A stretch of 64,000 bases of DNA from positions 4,344-68,343 of the forward strand of contig PABM01000031.1 of the NCBI GenBank assembly GCA_002702745.1. Reading direction: 5' to 3'. The stretch is from Flavobacteriaceae bacterium (GTDB lineage Bacteria; Bacteroidota; Bacteroidia; Flavobacteriales; Flavobacteriaceae). The position numbers and the translations under genes were made by a program. Within the stretch, counting starts at the first letter, position 1. The number at the start of each line of letters is the position of its first letter. The notes beneath the pieces were generated by a model that was not told where the DNA came from, made no database searches, and saw only the letters and a list, made by a program, of their open reading frames with translations. Positions 35,722 through 46,238 of the stretch are shown piece by piece.

Positions 35722-38153
35722 TGAAAAAAATTTTATCGCTTTTCATATTCCTAAGTTTTTTTACTTTTTATTCTCAGGAAGCAATTCTAACAGGTCTAAT
35801 TTTGGATGATCAAAATTCACCAATCAAGGATGTTAATATTAAATTTAATGATAAAGGTTCAATTAGCGATGAAAACGGTTTCTATAAAATAGTACTAGAA
35901 TCTAATAAAGAAATTGATATTGTCTTTAGTCATATTAATCACAAACAGCTAAAAATTAGTGTTGAGTTAGTAGAAAACGAAATTTTGGAATTCAATCCTA
36001 TATTAAATACCAAATTTGAACAAATTTCTGAAGTTATTTTAAAATCATTTACAAGAGCACAATTAAAATCTATTTTAAGTATTTCACCTGAAAAATTAAG
36101 AAATATAAAAGGGGTACAACCTGGTATTGAAAATATACTAAAAACACTTCCTGGTGTAAGCATTAATAATGAAATGAGCACGCAATATTCAGTAAGAGGG
36201 GGAAATTTTGATGAAAATTTAGTTTATGTAAATGGGATTGAAATATACAGGCCATTTCTGATAAGATCAGGTCAACAAGAAGGACTTAGCTTTATAAATT
36301 CAGAAATGATTGAAGATATTAATTTTTCATCTGGTGGATTTGAGGCAATTTATGGAGATAAAATGTCTTCTGTTTTGGATATTAAGTATAAATCCCCCGA
36401 CACAAATAAGTATAATTTTAATGCAAGTTTGTTAGGAGGGAGTTTTATTTCTGAAAATATTTCAAAAAATAATAAAATTTCAAATATTTTAGGAGTAAGA
36501 TACAGAGACAATTCACTTCTTGTCAATTCCAAAGAAACTAACTCCAATTTTAAACCTTCATTCTTTGATCTTCAAAATTTTTTAAAAATTCAATTCAATT
36601 CAAAAATTAATATTTCAAGTATCACAAATTTTTCAATTAACAGATACAATTTTAAACCTTTAAACAGACAGACTAACTTTGGAACAATAGAAGATCCATT
36701 AGCACTAATTATTTTTTACAACGGTGAAGAAAAAGATAAGTATTCTACATTTTTTAACTCTTTTTCTTTGGATTTTAAGCCAAATCAACGTGATACATAC
36801 ACTTTTAATACATCATTTTACAATACCAATGAGAAAGAATATTTTGATATACTAGCGCAGTATAATTTAGCCGAGGTTAATTCAAATATTGGGGATGAAG
36901 ATTTAGGTGAAGTTGAATTTAGCCAAGGAGTTGGAAGTCAATTAAATCACGCAAGAAATAACCTTAATGCACAAATTTTAAATGTGGAATCAAAACTCAA
37001 ACTAATTAGGAATAAAAATGAATTTAATTTTTCTCTGAAATTTACATCTGAAAAAATCAATGACAGAATTGTTGAATGGGAGGTTATAGATTCAGCGGGC
37101 TACTTAATCGACCCACCTTTTTTAACAAATATTTCAGAACAACCTTATGAAGTAAATCAAGGACCAATAGTTCCTTTTCAAAATATTCGAGCCACTACCG
37201 AATCTACTATCAATAGAATACAATTTTATAGTCAATGGGAAAACGAAAGCTATATTAATGATAATAAAATATACTACAACCTTGGTTTTAGAATCCATAA
37301 TTGGTCACTTGATTCTAGCGAAGACTTATCCAATAATACAGTAATTAGTCCTAGACTTCAAATTGGATATATTCCAAACTGGAGTCCAAATATGATATTT
37401 AATTTGAAATATGGTATTTATCACCAACCTCCCTTTTACAAAGAATTAAGAAGTTTTAATGGACAAATAAACCTGTCAGTTGAAGCTCAAAAATCAACTC
37501 ATTATGTTTTTTCAAATGAATATAAATTTGATTTATGGAAAAGACCATTTAAATTAAATTCTGAAATTTATTATAAAGATTTAGAAAATATTAATCCTTA
37601 CACGATTGATAATGTTAGAGTAAGGTATCAAGCTAATAATAATGCTTTTGGATATGCATATGGATTGGATTTGAGACTTAACGGTGAATTTGTTAAAGGA
37701 ACTGAATCATGGTTCAGTTTTGGATATCTAAAGACCGAAGAAAATATTGACAATAGAGGATACATTTCTAGACCAACAGATCAAAGATTGAAATTTGGAA
37801 TACTCTTTCAGGATTACGTACCAAATATGCCGAACTTAAAAATGTTTATTAATCTTATTTACAACACCGGATTGCCCGGTGGATCGCCTAGCTATGCTGA
37901 CCCTTATGCTTATCAAAACAGATTACCTGATTATAAGAGAGCAGATCTGGGAATTATGTATTTAATTAAAGATTCAAATATATTATTTAACATTGATGAG
38001 TTATCTATCGGATTTGAGATTTTTAATATGTTCAACATACAAAATACTATAACAAATACATGGGTAAGAGATGTATACTCAAAGAGACAATACAGTATCC
38101 CAAACTATCTTAGTCCAAGAATATTTAATCTAAATATGGAAATTAAATTTTAA
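35721..38153 (+). CDS. TonB-dependent outer-membrane receptor
   Basis: An 810-aa receptor: signal peptide (1-18), a carboxypeptidase-regulatory-like beta-sandwich (GLILDDQNSPIKDVNI to about residue 90), a plug (GVQPGIENILKTLPGV, YSVRGGNFDENLVYVNGIEI), and a barrel ending MEIKF, with a terminal aromatic residue typical of outer-membrane proteins. It is shorter than SusC, has no SusD partner, and its ligand is unknown. Translation is coupled to the M23 gene. It overlaps the convergent desulfurase by 4 bp. Confidence 0.92.
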   Translation: MKKILSLFIFLSFFTFYSQEAILTGLILDDQNSPIKDVNIKFNDKGSISDENGFYKIVLESNKEIDIVFSHINHKQLKISVELVENEILEFNPILNTKFEQISEVILKSFTRAQLKSILSISPEKLRNIKGVQPGIENILKTLPGVSINNEMSTQYSVRGGNFDENLVYVNGIEIYRPFLIRSGQQEGLSFINSEMIEDINFSSGGFEAIYGDKMSSVLDIKYKSPDTNKYNFNASLLGGSFISENISKNNKISNILGVRYRDNSLLVNSKETNSNFKPSFFDLQNFLKIQFNSKINISSITNFSINRYNFKPLNRQTNFGTIEDPLALIIFYNGEEKDKYSTFFNSFSLDFKPNQRDTYTFNTSFYNTNEKEYFDILAQYNLAEVNSNIGDEDLGEVEFSQGVGSQLNHARNNLNAQILNVESKLKLIRNKNEFNFSLKFTSEKINDRIVEWEVIDSAGYLIDPPFLTNISEQPYEVNQGPIVPFQNIRATTESTINRIQFYSQWENESYINDNKIYYNLGFRIHNWSLDSSEDLSNNTVISPRLQIGYIPNWSPNMIFNLKYGIYHQPPFYKELRSFNGQINLSVEAQKSTHYVFSNEYKFDLWKRPFKLNSEIYYKDLENINPYTIDNVRVRYQANNNAFGYAYGLDLRLNGEFVKGTESWFSFGYLKTEENIDNRGYISRPTDQRLKFGILFQDYVPNMPNLKMFINLIYNTGLPGGSPSYADPYAYQNRLPDYKRADLGIMYLIKDSNILFNIDELSIGFEIFNMFNIQNTITNTWVRDVYSKRQYSIPNYLSPRIFNLNMEIKF

Positions 38154-39295
38154 TTAACCAGACTATCAATCAGATTAATTACATAATCAACTTCCTCCTT
38201 GGTATTGAAAATACTGAATGAAAATCTTAATGAAACTTTTTGATTTTCTTCATTGTTTTGAATTTCTCTAAGAACGTGAGAACCAGAGTCACTTCCACTC
38301 TGACAAGCACTCCCTTTTGAACATGCAATACCCTTAATATCTAACTTAAACATAAATAATCCTCCTGTTTCACGTTTAATCGGAAGCAAGACGTTAACAA
38401 GTGTATAGGTTGACTTATTTACATCTTCACATAATCCATTAAATTTAACACCATTAATTTTCTTTTTTATTTCTGAAATAAAATATTTTTTGAGTTCGCT
38501 AATATGTTTCTTTTCAGATTTTAAATTCTTAGTAGATATTTTTAAAGCTTCAGACATCCCAATGATATTGTGAACTGATTCAGTACCAGCTCTTAGACCT
38601 TTTTCCTGCATTCCCCCTGTTATATAAGGTCCTAGATTGGTATTTTTCCTAACGAACGCAAAGCCAATCCCTTTTGGCCCATGAAACTTATGTGCACTGG
38701 CAACAAAAAAATCAACTTTTATTTTTTCAAAATCTAAATCATAATGTCCAACTGATTGTACTGTGTCACTGTGAAATAAAGAATTATATTTTTTACAAAT
38801 TTTTGAAACCGCATCAATATCTGTGATGTTTCCAATTTCATTATTAATATGCATTAAAGAAACAAGACATTTTTGATTAGAATTTTTTAAAATATTTTCC
38901 AAGTCTTCTAAATCTACGTTTCCTGATTTTGAAAGTTTAACAAATGATACTTCAATTTTATTAGTATTTAACAAATCGTCAATTGTATGGGTAACAGCAT
39001 GATGTTCAATTTTTGTGGAAATAATATGTCTAACATCTAAATTATTTACACAATTTCTGATAATCATGTTATCACCTTCTGTCCCTCCAGAAGTAAAAAT
39101 AATTTCTGATGATTTTACATTTAAAATATCAGAAATTTCCTTTCTTGATAATTCAACAAGAGATTTAGAAGACCTACCATAACTATGTGTAGATGATGGA
39201 TTTCCATATTCATTTTTTATAACATTTGACATAGCATCAACAACTTCATCTCTAACCTTAGTTGTGGCAGCATTATCAAGATAAATTGTAGACAT
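38150..39295 (-). CDS. Cysteine desulfurase (NifS/IscS type)
   Basis: A PLP enzyme that takes sulfur from cysteine for Fe-S clusters or thiolation. At 381 aa: YLDNAATTKVRDEV, the PLP lysine in SAHKFHGPKGIGF, GGMQEKGLRAGTESVHNI, and the persulfide cysteine in GSACQSGSDSGSH. No iscU, suf or mnmA gene is adjacent. Either NifS or IscS could be the formal name, so no symbol is given. It lies 34 bp from rocD in a leftward pair. Confidence 0.93.
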   Translation of the reverse strand: MSTIYLDNAATTKVRDEVVDAMSNVIKNEYGNPSSTHSYGRSSKSLVELSRKEISDILNVKSSEIIFTSGGTEGDNMIIRNCVNNLDVRHIISTKIEHHAVTHTIDDLLNTNKIEVSFVKLSKSGNVDLEDLENILKNSNQKCLVSLMHINNEIGNITDIDAVSKICKKYNSLFHSDTVQSVGHYDLDFEKIKVDFFVASAHKFHGPKGIGFAFVRKNTNLGPYITGGMQEKGLRAGTESVHNIIGMSEALKISTKNLKSEKKHISELKKYFISEIKKKINGVKFNGLCEDVNKSTYTLVNVLLPIKRETGGLFMFKLDIKGIACSKGSACQSGSDSGSHVLREIQNNEENQKVSLRFSFSIFNTKEEVDYVINLIDSLVN

Positions 39296-39329
39296 ATAAA
39301 GTGGTTAGTAGTACTAATTTATTAAAATA

Positions 39330-40553
39330 TTATTCAAAATCTTTCAGAGATGAGGTAATTATTTCAATACAATTATTTAGTTGATCTTCATTAATTATCA
39401 GAGGTGGTGCAAATCTTATAATATTTCCATGTGTTGGCTTTGCCAACAAACCTTTTTCCGCCATTTTTAAGCATATATTCCATGCTATATCACTATTCTC
39501 ATCATCTTTTATTACAATCGCATTTAACAATCCCTTTCCTCTTGTTTTTTCAACGATATTACTTTTATTAATATATTTTTGAATTTTATCCCGAAATATA
39601 ACACCCATATTGTGTGCATTTTCAGCTAATTTTTCATCTCTAATTACTTTCAACGCAGCCATCGCCACTTCGCATGCTACAGGATTACCACCAAAAGTGG
39701 AGCCATGCTCTCCAGGTTTAATTGTAAGCATTACCTCATCTGAAGCTAAAATTGCTGAAACAGGAAAGACTCCTCCAGAAAGTGCTTTTCCTAAAATTAA
39801 AATATCAGGCTTAAAACCATGATGTTCACAACAAATCATTTTCCCAGTTCTTCCTATACCTGTTTGAACTTCATCAGCTATAAATAAAACATTAGAGTCT
39901 TTGCACATTTCATATGCATTCTTCAAGTAGTTTTCGTCAGGGACTACTACTCCAGCCTCACCTTGAATTGGCTCTACCATAAAAGCAGCAACATTTGGAT
40001 CTTTTAATGCCTCACTTAGTGAGTCTAGATTGTTGTAAGGAATTATTTCATATCCAGGCATAAATGGCCCAAAGCCATTTGTGCTACTTAAATCTGTAGA
40101 AGATGAAATAGCACCAAGGGTTCTTCCCCAAAAGTTTCCTTCAACAAATATTATTTTTGCAGAATCTTTGGGTATTTTTTTTACTTCATATCCCCATTTT
40201 CTAGCTAACTTGATTGCAGTTTCACCTCCTTCAACACCCGTATTCATAGGTAAAACCTTGTCATAATCAAAAAAATCAGTAATAAATTTTTCATACTGAC
40301 CTAGGATGTTGTTATGAAAAGCTCTTGATGTTAAAGTAAGTTTTTTTGACTGATCAATTAATGCAGATATTATTTTTGGATGACAATGACCTTGATTTAC
40401 AGCACTGTATGCTGATAAGAAATCAAAATATTTTTTTCCTTCTACATCCCAAAGATACACACCCTCACCTTTTTCTAAAACTACTGGTAATGGGTGATAG
40501 TTATGAGCTCCATATTTGTATTCTAGATTAATTAGATCTTTTGAATTTAACAT
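39330..40553 (-). CDS. rocD: Ornithine-oxo-acid transaminase
   Basis: It converts ornithine and 2-oxoglutarate to glutamate semialdehyde and glutamate, linking arginine to proline metabolism. At 407 aa of class-III aminotransferase: [35 protein letters not shown], the PLP lysine in [15 protein letters not shown], and [18 protein letters not shown]. The EHHGFKPD and [13 protein letters not shown] segments are typical of ornithine rather than acetylornithine enzymes. It starts downstream of a -7 element. Confidence 0.94.
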   Translation of the reverse strand: MLNSKDLINLEYKYGAHNYHPLPVVLEKGEGVYLWDVEGKKYFDFLSAYSAVNQGHCHPKIISALIDQSKKLTLTSRAFHNNILGQYEKFITDFFDYDKVLPMNTGVEGGETAIKLARKWGYEVKKIPKDSAKIIFVEGNFWGRTLGAISSSTDLSSTNGFGPFMPGYEIIPYNNLDSLSEALKDPNVAAFMVEPIQGEAGVVVPDENYLKNAYEMCKDSNVLFIADEVQTGIGRTGKMICCEHHGFKPDILILGKALSGGVFPVSAILASDEVMLTIKPGEHGSTFGGNPVACEVAMAALKVIRDEKLAENAHNMGVIFRDKIQKYINKSNIVEKTRGKGLLNAIVIKDDENSDIAWNICLKMAEKGLLAKPTHGNIIRFAPPLIINEDQLNNCIEIITSSLKDFE

Positions 40554-40584
40554 TGTAATAATTTTTAACTAGTTGTATTTTGTC

Positions 40585-40592
40585 CAAATTTA
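40585..40592 (-). promoter_or_regulatory. Putative rocD -7 element TAAATTTG
   Basis: An exact TAnnTTTG match on the minus strand, 31 bases before the rocD ATG in the spacer divergent from rlmD. Confidence 0.4.
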
Positions 40593-40623
40593 ATGAATTA
40601 TATTTAGTAAAATTTAATTTGAA

Positions 40624-42027
40624 TTGAGTAGGAAAAGAAGAAATATAGTTTTGGAAAAGATTGAACTTACAGATGCTGGTTCATTAGGTAAATCTATTTC
40701 CAAAAAAGAAGGGGAAAGAATAATTTTTACAAAAAATGGTGTGCCTGGCGATATTGTAGACATTAGAGTTAGAAAGAAAAGAAAATCATATTTAGAAGGT
40801 GATATAATTAAATATCATAAATATTCATCAAAAAGAATAACTCCAAAATGCTCACATTTTGAAATTTGTGGAGGATGCAGCTGGCAAAACATGAATTATG
40901 AAGATCAACTAAAGTATAAGGATATAGAAGTGACCGAAAACCTGAATAGAATTGGTAAATCTGAAGGATATATAAAACTACCAATAATTAAATCTGAAAA
41001 AACTTATTATTATAGAAATAAGATGGAGTTCTCTTTTAGCAACTCCAGATGGATTACAGAAAAAGAGATTTACGAAGGAAATAGTATTACAAATAAAAAT
41101 GCATTAGGTTTTCATAAATCTGGAATGTGGAGTAAAGTTGTAGATATTGAAAAATGCTATCTGCAGGCCAATATTTCTAATAAAATTAGAAATTTTATTA
41201 GGAAAAAAGCAGAAGAGTTAAAACTGGATTTTTTTGATTTAATTAAACAAAAAGGTGATATCAGAAATTTAATGATCAGGTCAACTACGACAAAAGAAAT
41301 TATGATATTAATTCAGTTTTATAAATTTTCTGAAAAATCCAAAAAACTTTTACAATATATACAATCTGAATTCAAGGAGATTCAGTCAATTCTTTACGTT
41401 ATTAATAAGAAAGCAAATCATACAATTTATGATTTAGAAATAAAATGTTTTAGCGGAGTCAATTATATAAACGAAAAAATAAATGATCTGTCTTTTAAAA
41501 TTTCAGCAAAATCATTTTTTCAAACGAATTCTTTTCAAACCGGCAAACTTTATAATATTGTGAAAAAATTTGCTGATTTAAAAGGAAATGAAACAGTATA
41601 TGATCTTTACTGTGGCATTGGAACAATTTCATTATTCTTAGCAAACGATGCAAAAAAAATTATTGGAATTGAAACTATAGAAGATGCTATAATTTCTGCA
41701 AAATCAAACGCCAAGCTAAACAATATTTCAAATTGTGAATTTATTAAAGGTGATGTTAAGGATGTTATAAACAAACCAATAAAAAACCATAAAAACCCTG
41801 ATATTATTATTGTTGATCCTCCAAGAAATGGACTTGATAAATCTGTTATTCATTCCTTAGTTAGATTATCACCAGATAAGATTATTTATGTGAGTTGTAA
41901 TAGTTCTACTCAGGCTAGAGATATTATAGATTTGAAAGAATTTTATAAGTTAAAAACTTCACAAGCGATAGATATGTTTCCACAAACATATCATGTGGAA
42001 AATGTTGTACTTTTAGAAAAAATATAA
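40624..42027 (+). CDS. rlmD: 23S rRNA (uracil(1939)-C5)-methyltransferase RlmD-type
   Basis: A SAM-dependent m5U methyltransferase with an Fe-S cluster. At 467 aa from a TTG start (MSRKRRNIVLEKIELTDAGSL), since no ATG fits and the following TRAM domain aligns from here. Cluster cysteines CSHFEICGGC follow, then the SAM motif YDLYCGIGTISLFLA, DPPRNGLD, and the catalytic cysteine in YVSCNSST. Whether it acts on U1939 or is the RlmCD type cannot be proved. It is followed directly (0 bp) by two envelope proteins of unknown role. Confidence 0.92.
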   Translation: MSRKRRNIVLEKIELTDAGSLGKSISKKEGERIIFTKNGVPGDIVDIRVRKKRKSYLEGDIIKYHKYSSKRITPKCSHFEICGGCSWQNMNYEDQLKYKDIEVTENLNRIGKSEGYIKLPIIKSEKTYYYRNKMEFSFSNSRWITEKEIYEGNSITNKNALGFHKSGMWSKVVDIEKCYLQANISNKIRNFIRKKAEELKLDFFDLIKQKGDIRNLMIRSTTTKEIMILIQFYKFSEKSKKLLQYIQSEFKEIQSILYVINKKANHTIYDLEIKCFSGVNYINEKINDLSFKISAKSFFQTNSFQTGKLYNIVKKFADLKGNETVYDLYCGIGTISLFLANDAKKIIGIETIEDAIISAKSNAKLNNISNCEFIKGDVKDVINKPIKNHKNPDIIIVDPPRNGLDKSVIHSLVRLSPDKIIYVSCNSSTQARDIIDLKEFYKLKTSQAIDMFPQTYHVENVVLLEKI

Positions 42028-42549
42028 ATGAAAAAGTTTTTTATAATATTGATTACAACTGTTACAGCTTATAATTGTGAAAGTGATGATATATGCCCTG
42101 AATCAACTTTGACAACACCTAAAATGATTATTACCTTTTATGACGTTAATAATCCTGAGGAAAGAAAAAATGTGGAAAGCCTAGGGGTCTATATTGTTAA
42201 AAATAGTGAATTAACTCTGATAAATGAGATTAACGGTATAAATACCGATTCTATTGCAATTCCACTAAGAGATGATGAATCTGTTTCAAATTTTAAATTT
42301 TGTAAAGATTTTTCGGAAGATATAACCGTAATTCCAGCTGGTTTACCGAATCATTTATATGTTGACTATGAAATATATGAAAGATTCGTCTCTAGAGCAT
42401 GTGGCTTTATTAATAATTACAATTTATCACTAACTCTACCCTATGACCCCATAAACACTCCTAGTCCAACAAACTGGATTTCTGATGTAATTATTCTAAA
42501 TGATTCTGTAAATAATGAAAATCAATCTCATGTTAAAATACTTCATTAG
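42028..42549 (+). CDS. DUF6452-like putative lipoprotein
   Basis: A 173-aa protein with an N-terminal hydrophobic segment ending at Cys17 (TTVTAYNCESDD), a likely lipidation site with an acidic Bacteroidota-type export signal after it. The next segment has DICPESTLTTPKMIITFYD and cysteine-containing strands (FCKDF, RACGFINNYNL). The family recalls DUF6452, often beside rlmD in flavobacteria; function unknown. It starts immediately after the rlmD stop, and its end overlaps the next frame by 35 bp or 20 bp depending on the start. Confidence 0.75.
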   Translation: MKKFFIILITTVTAYNCESDDICPESTLTTPKMIITFYDVNNPEERKNVESLGVYIVKNSELTLINEINGINTDSIAIPLRDDESVSNFKFCKDFSEDITVIPAGLPNHLYVDYEIYERFVSRACGFINNYNLSLTLPYDPINTPSPTNWISDVIILNDSVNNENQSHVKILH

Positions 42550-43210
42550 CATAATTACTTTTTTATTTATAAATATTACCCTTGGTAATGTTAAAATAGC
42601 AGATGATACAATCGAAAAATTTGGTGTCAGAGCAGGATTAGATTTAAATAAGATAATAAGGTCTGCTACTGATGAAGATTATGCAGGATTTTCTTTAAGT
42701 GGAGATATCAGACTAATGGAGTCATTTTACATATTTTCTGAGATTGGAAATGAGGTAAAAGAAATAAATAGTAATTACATAAATTCCTCGGTTAAAGGTA
42801 CATATGTAAAGTTTGGTGTAAATTTTAAATTAAACAATGATATTAGAACGCAAAATATTGTCTACTCTGGTTTAAGTGTTGGTTACAGCAATTTTGATCA
42901 AAATATAAACAGCTACACTATTTATAATACACACAGTAATTACTGGGGACAATCAACAATTAATAATCCAATAAATTTATCAAACCTAAATACCTTATGG
43001 ATTGAGTTTATATTTGGGATGAAAACCGAAATATTAAATAATCTTTTTCTAGGTTTTGAGCTTCAATTAAAGAATATCATAAAACAAAAAAACATTCAAA
43101 ACATAACCAATTTTTACATTCCAGGATTTAACAGAACATATGATAGCTCAGGTTTAGGAGCTGGATTTAGCTACACGGTTTCTTACCTAATACCAGTTAT
43201 AAAAAAATAA
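42515..43210 (+). CDS. DUF6048-like outer-membrane beta-barrel protein
   Basis: A 231-aa protein with a signal peptide (MLKYFISIITFLFINITLG if the ATG at 42530 is used) followed by about eight short amphipathic strands with alternating hydrophobics (GVRAGLDLNKII, VKFGVNFKLNN, LGFELQLKNII, AGFSYTVSYLIPVIKK). This pattern suggests a small outer-membrane barrel. The pairing with a DUF6452-like lipoprotein behind rlmD matches DUF6048. Function unknown. It ends 2 bp from the convergent methyltransferase. Confidence 0.72.
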   Translation: MKINLMLKYFISIITFLFINITLGNVKIADDTIEKFGVRAGLDLNKIIRSATDEDYAGFSLSGDIRLMESFYIFSEIGNEVKEINSNYINSSVKGTYVKFGVNFKLNNDIRTQNIVYSGLSVGYSNFDQNINSYTIYNTHSNYWGQSTINNPINLSNLNTLWIEFIFGMKTEILNNLFLGFELQLKNIIKQKNIQNITNFYIPGFNRTYDSSGLGAGFSYTVSYLIPVIKK

Positions 43211-43212
43211 AA

Positions 43213-44367
43213 TTAATTCTTGTTTTTCTTTGAACCAGGGTAAATATTATAATTAAGCAATCTTGACTCAAGATTAGCATTAAATAATTTAATTTTTTTA
43301 CTAGATTTTAAACCGATTGATTTGATAGCCTCCAGATTTGCGGTGATTAACCAAACATCAGAATACAAATAATTATTTTTTAAAGTGTCACCAATGTTTT
43401 TATATAGTTTATTGACATCTGCAGATATTCTTCTATCATATGGTGGATTTATTAGTATGTGTAATTTATCATTATCAGTTTTTATAGAGTTTAAAAAATC
43501 CTTTTTTACTATTTCAATATCAACCCCTAAGTCACTTATCTCTATGTTTTTCTCAGCTTTTTTAACCATAGCACTTGAAACATCAAATCCGTAAAGTTTG
43601 TGGTCAAATTCAATTTCTTTACCTTTTACTGATTCTTCAATTGTTTCAAATAATTCATTGTCCCAATCTTTCCATTTTTCAAATGCAAAAGCTAAACGAT
43701 TAAAATTTGGAGCGATATTTCTAGCAATCATAGCTGCTTCAATAAGAAACGTGCCTGTACCACACATAGGATCCAATAAATCAGATTTTTTATCCCAAGC
43801 TGACATTAATATTATTCCAGCAGCCAATACTTCATTCAATGGAGCTGCTGAATTATATTTTTTATAACCTCTTTTATGTAAAGATTCACCTGAACTGTCT
43901 AGTGAAATAGTACAAAAATTTCCATTAACATGTATTTCTATTTTTAACTCTGGATTGAATGAATTAATACTAGGTCTATTGTTGAATTTATTTCGAAATC
44001 TATCTACTATTGCATCTTTTGCTTTTAAAGAAGTGAATTTTGAATTATTAAAAATTTTGGAATTAAAAACAACAGAGTTTATCAAAAAAGAACTACTAGA
44101 GTCTAAATAATCCTCCCATTTGATATCATATATTTTTTTATAATAATCATCGATATCTTTAAACTTAAATTCTTTGACTGGTTTTATAATCTTTAAAGCA
44201 GTCCTTAAACTAATGTTAGATTTATACATAAAACCTTTATCTCCGTAAAAACTGACATTTCTGTTACCTTTAATTATTTTTTGAGCACCAAGTTTAAGTA
44301 ACTCTTCTGAAAGTATTTCTTCAAACCCATAAAAGGTTTTTGCTATCATTTTAAAGTTATCACTCAT
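43213..44367 (-). CDS. THUMP-domain class I SAM-dependent RNA methyltransferase (RlmL-like)
   Basis: It has an N-terminal ferredoxin-like/THUMP region (to about residue 155), HKRGYKKYNSAAPLNEVLAAGI, the SAM motif LLDPMCGTGTFLIEAAMIARN, and the catalytic INPPYDRRI. At 384 aa it matches the N-terminal (m2G2445) half of E. coli RlmL without the RlmK half. The likely target is 23S rRNA. It lies 2 bp upstream of the DUF6048-like stop (convergent) and 2 bp downstream of the DUF4294 gene. Confidence 0.9.
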   Translation of the reverse strand: MSDNFKMIAKTFYGFEEILSEELLKLGAQKIIKGNRNVSFYGDKGFMYKSNISLRTALKIIKPVKEFKFKDIDDYYKKIYDIKWEDYLDSSSSFLINSVVFNSKIFNNSKFTSLKAKDAIVDRFRNKFNNRPSINSFNPELKIEIHVNGNFCTISLDSSGESLHKRGYKKYNSAAPLNEVLAAGIILMSAWDKKSDLLDPMCGTGTFLIEAAMIARNIAPNFNRLAFAFEKWKDWDNELFETIEESVKGKEIEFDHKLYGFDVSSAMVKKAEKNIEISDLGVDIEIVKKDFLNSIKTDNDKLHILINPPYDRRISADVNKLYKNIGDTLKNNYLYSDVWLITANLEAIKSIGLKSSKKIKLFNANLESRLLNYNIYPGSKKNKN

Positions 44368-44369
44368 AA

Positions 44370-45035
44370 TCAGTTTTGTTTATCCCACACACTTTTTAGT
44401 TTAAATAAATCATGTTTATTTTTCGGGTCATTATTTTCAATTAAATTATCCCTAACAGATCTCTGAATTATATCCTCAATATAATAGTCCTCCAAAATAA
44501 TCTCAGGATTAAATTCAGTTTTTAGATTTAAATCAAAAAATCTGGCTGTTGTATTGTAGAGAAAAGCCTTTACTCCATTTCTTAGGTTTTTTACAAGGTT
44601 GTATGTAGAAATTCCTGTTTGACGATATATTAATTTAATTAATATTTGACCTTCAGACTTGGTTAATTTACTTAACTCAGGGGTAAGTTCATCCTCTAGA
44701 AACTTTTGAACCATTCTTGTATATCTCCTTCTTTCTCTTTTAGTTTTAATAATTAACAATCTGCCGTTAAGACTTTTTAATCTTCTAGATGCCATTACAG
44801 AATATGGATACACTTTTATTGTCTTTCTTTTTAGAATTAGATATTTTCTGATTTGTTCAGAGTTTTTAAAAGGTCTTCTGGGTAATAACAAGACCTCATT
44901 TAAACCAATAGAGCCCTTAACAATAGTATCACCTTCAATTCTAATATAATCAGTGATAGTATCATTATCAATTTTTTGTGATAATGAAATTGATGTACTG
45001 AAAAGAAATAAAAAAAATAAATATTGTTTAAACAA
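44370..45035 (-). CDS. DUF4294 family secreted protein
   Basis: A 221-aa protein with a signal peptide (MFKQYLFFLFLFSTSISLSQ). The core YLILKRKTIKVYPYSVMASRRLKSLN and KLIYRQTGISTYNLVKNLRNGVKAFLYNTTARFF is the conserved DUF4294 block of Bacteroidota. It is very basic in the middle, with amphipathic helices. The function is not established. It is divergent from the M42 peptidase, an order common in flavobacteria, and 2 bp upstream of the THUMP methyltransferase. Confidence 0.85.
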   Translation of the reverse strand: MFKQYLFFLFLFSTSISLSQKIDNDTITDYIRIEGDTIVKGSIGLNEVLLLPRRPFKNSEQIRKYLILKRKTIKVYPYSVMASRRLKSLNGRLLIIKTKRERRRYTRMVQKFLEDELTPELSKLTKSEGQILIKLIYRQTGISTYNLVKNLRNGVKAFLYNTTARFFDLNLKTEFNPEIILEDYYIEDIIQRSVRDNLIENNDPKNKHDLFKLKSVWDKQN

Positions 45036-45127
45036 AAAATAAATATTTAATAAATGATAAAATTATATATAATAAATAAAGAAATCATTATTATTTTTAC
45101 ATATCTAACATATTAAATAAAACTGTG

Positions 45128-46216
45128 ATGAGTAGCAAGAGCATATTAAATAAAAAATCTATTAAATTTCTTGAGCAATATTTAAATAATGCCTCACCTA
45201 CAGGTTATGAGTGGGAAGGTCAAAAGATTTGGATGGACTATTTAAAGCCCTATGCTGATGAATTTATCACAGATACTTACGGCTCAGCAGTTGCGGTAAT
45301 TAATCCTGAGCATGAGTATAAAGTTGTTATTGAAGGTCATTCTGACGAAATTTCGTGGTATGTAAATTATATTTCTGAAAAAGGTTTAATTTCAGTTATC
45401 AGAAATGGTGGGAGTGATCATCAAATAGCACCTAGCAAAATAGTCAATATACACACAGAAAAAGGTATTGTAAAAGGTGTATTTGGATGGCCGGCTATTC
45501 ATACCAGATTAGCATCAAAGGAGGAACCACCAAAATTAGATAATATTTTTATTGACGTTGGTTGTAAAACAAAAAAAGAGGTTGAAAAACTAGGTGTTCA
45601 TGTAGGTTGTGTTATAACCTACCCTGATCCTTTTCACATTCTAAATAAAGATAATTTTGTTTGTAGGGCTCTTGATAATAGAATTGGTGGTTTTATGATT
45701 GCTGAAGTTGCTAGGCTAATCAAGGAAAACAAGAAGAAATTACCTTTTGGTTTATATGTTACTAATTCTGTTCAAGAGGAGGTTGGATTAAGAGGGGCTG
45801 AAATGATAACTCAAACAATTAAACCGAACGTTGCTATTGTTACTGATGTTACTCATGACACAACAACTCCAATGATTAATCAGAAGAAACAAGGATTCTG
45901 TGAACTTAATAGAGGGCCTGTTGTTACTTATGCGCCTGCAGTTCAGCAAAAACTTAGAGACTTAATAATAAAAACAGCAGAAAAAAACAAAATCCCTTTT
46001 CAAAGGGCTGCATCTAGCAGATACACTGGGACAGATACTGATGCTTTTGCTTACAGTAACGGAGGAGTACCATCAGCATTAATTTCACTACCGCTAAGAT
46101 ATATGCACACCACCGTTGAAATGGTTCATAAAAATGATGTTGAAAATGTAATAAAATTAATTTACAACACACTTCTTAATATCAAAACTGGTGAGGATTT
46201 CAGTTACTTTAAATAA
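45128..46216 (+). CDS. M42-family aminopeptidase
   Basis: A 362-aa co-catalytic metallopeptidase, started at the ATG at 45128 rather than the GTG just before. Metal and catalytic residues: H in EGHSDEISW, D in CRALDNRIGG, the E-E pair in SVQEEVGLRGA, D in VTDVTHD, and a late H in RYMHTTVEM. The domain insertion (GVFGWPAIHTRL) is typical. It probably trims peptides in the cytosol as a large tetrahedral assembly. Followed after 22 bp by a NUDIX gene. Confidence 0.93.
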   Translation: MSSKSILNKKSIKFLEQYLNNASPTGYEWEGQKIWMDYLKPYADEFITDTYGSAVAVINPEHEYKVVIEGHSDEISWYVNYISEKGLISVIRNGGSDHQIAPSKIVNIHTEKGIVKGVFGWPAIHTRLASKEEPPKLDNIFIDVGCKTKKEVEKLGVHVGCVITYPDPFHILNKDNFVCRALDNRIGGFMIAEVARLIKENKKKLPFGLYVTNSVQEEVGLRGAEMITQTIKPNVAIVTDVTHDTTTPMINQKKQGFCELNRGPVVTYAPAVQQKLRDLIIKTAEKNKIPFQRAASSRYTGTDTDAFAYSNGGVPSALISLPLRYMHTTVEMVHKNDVENVIKLIYNTLLNIKTGEDFSYFK

Positions 46217-46238
46217 TCTAAAGAATCAATAAACTTTT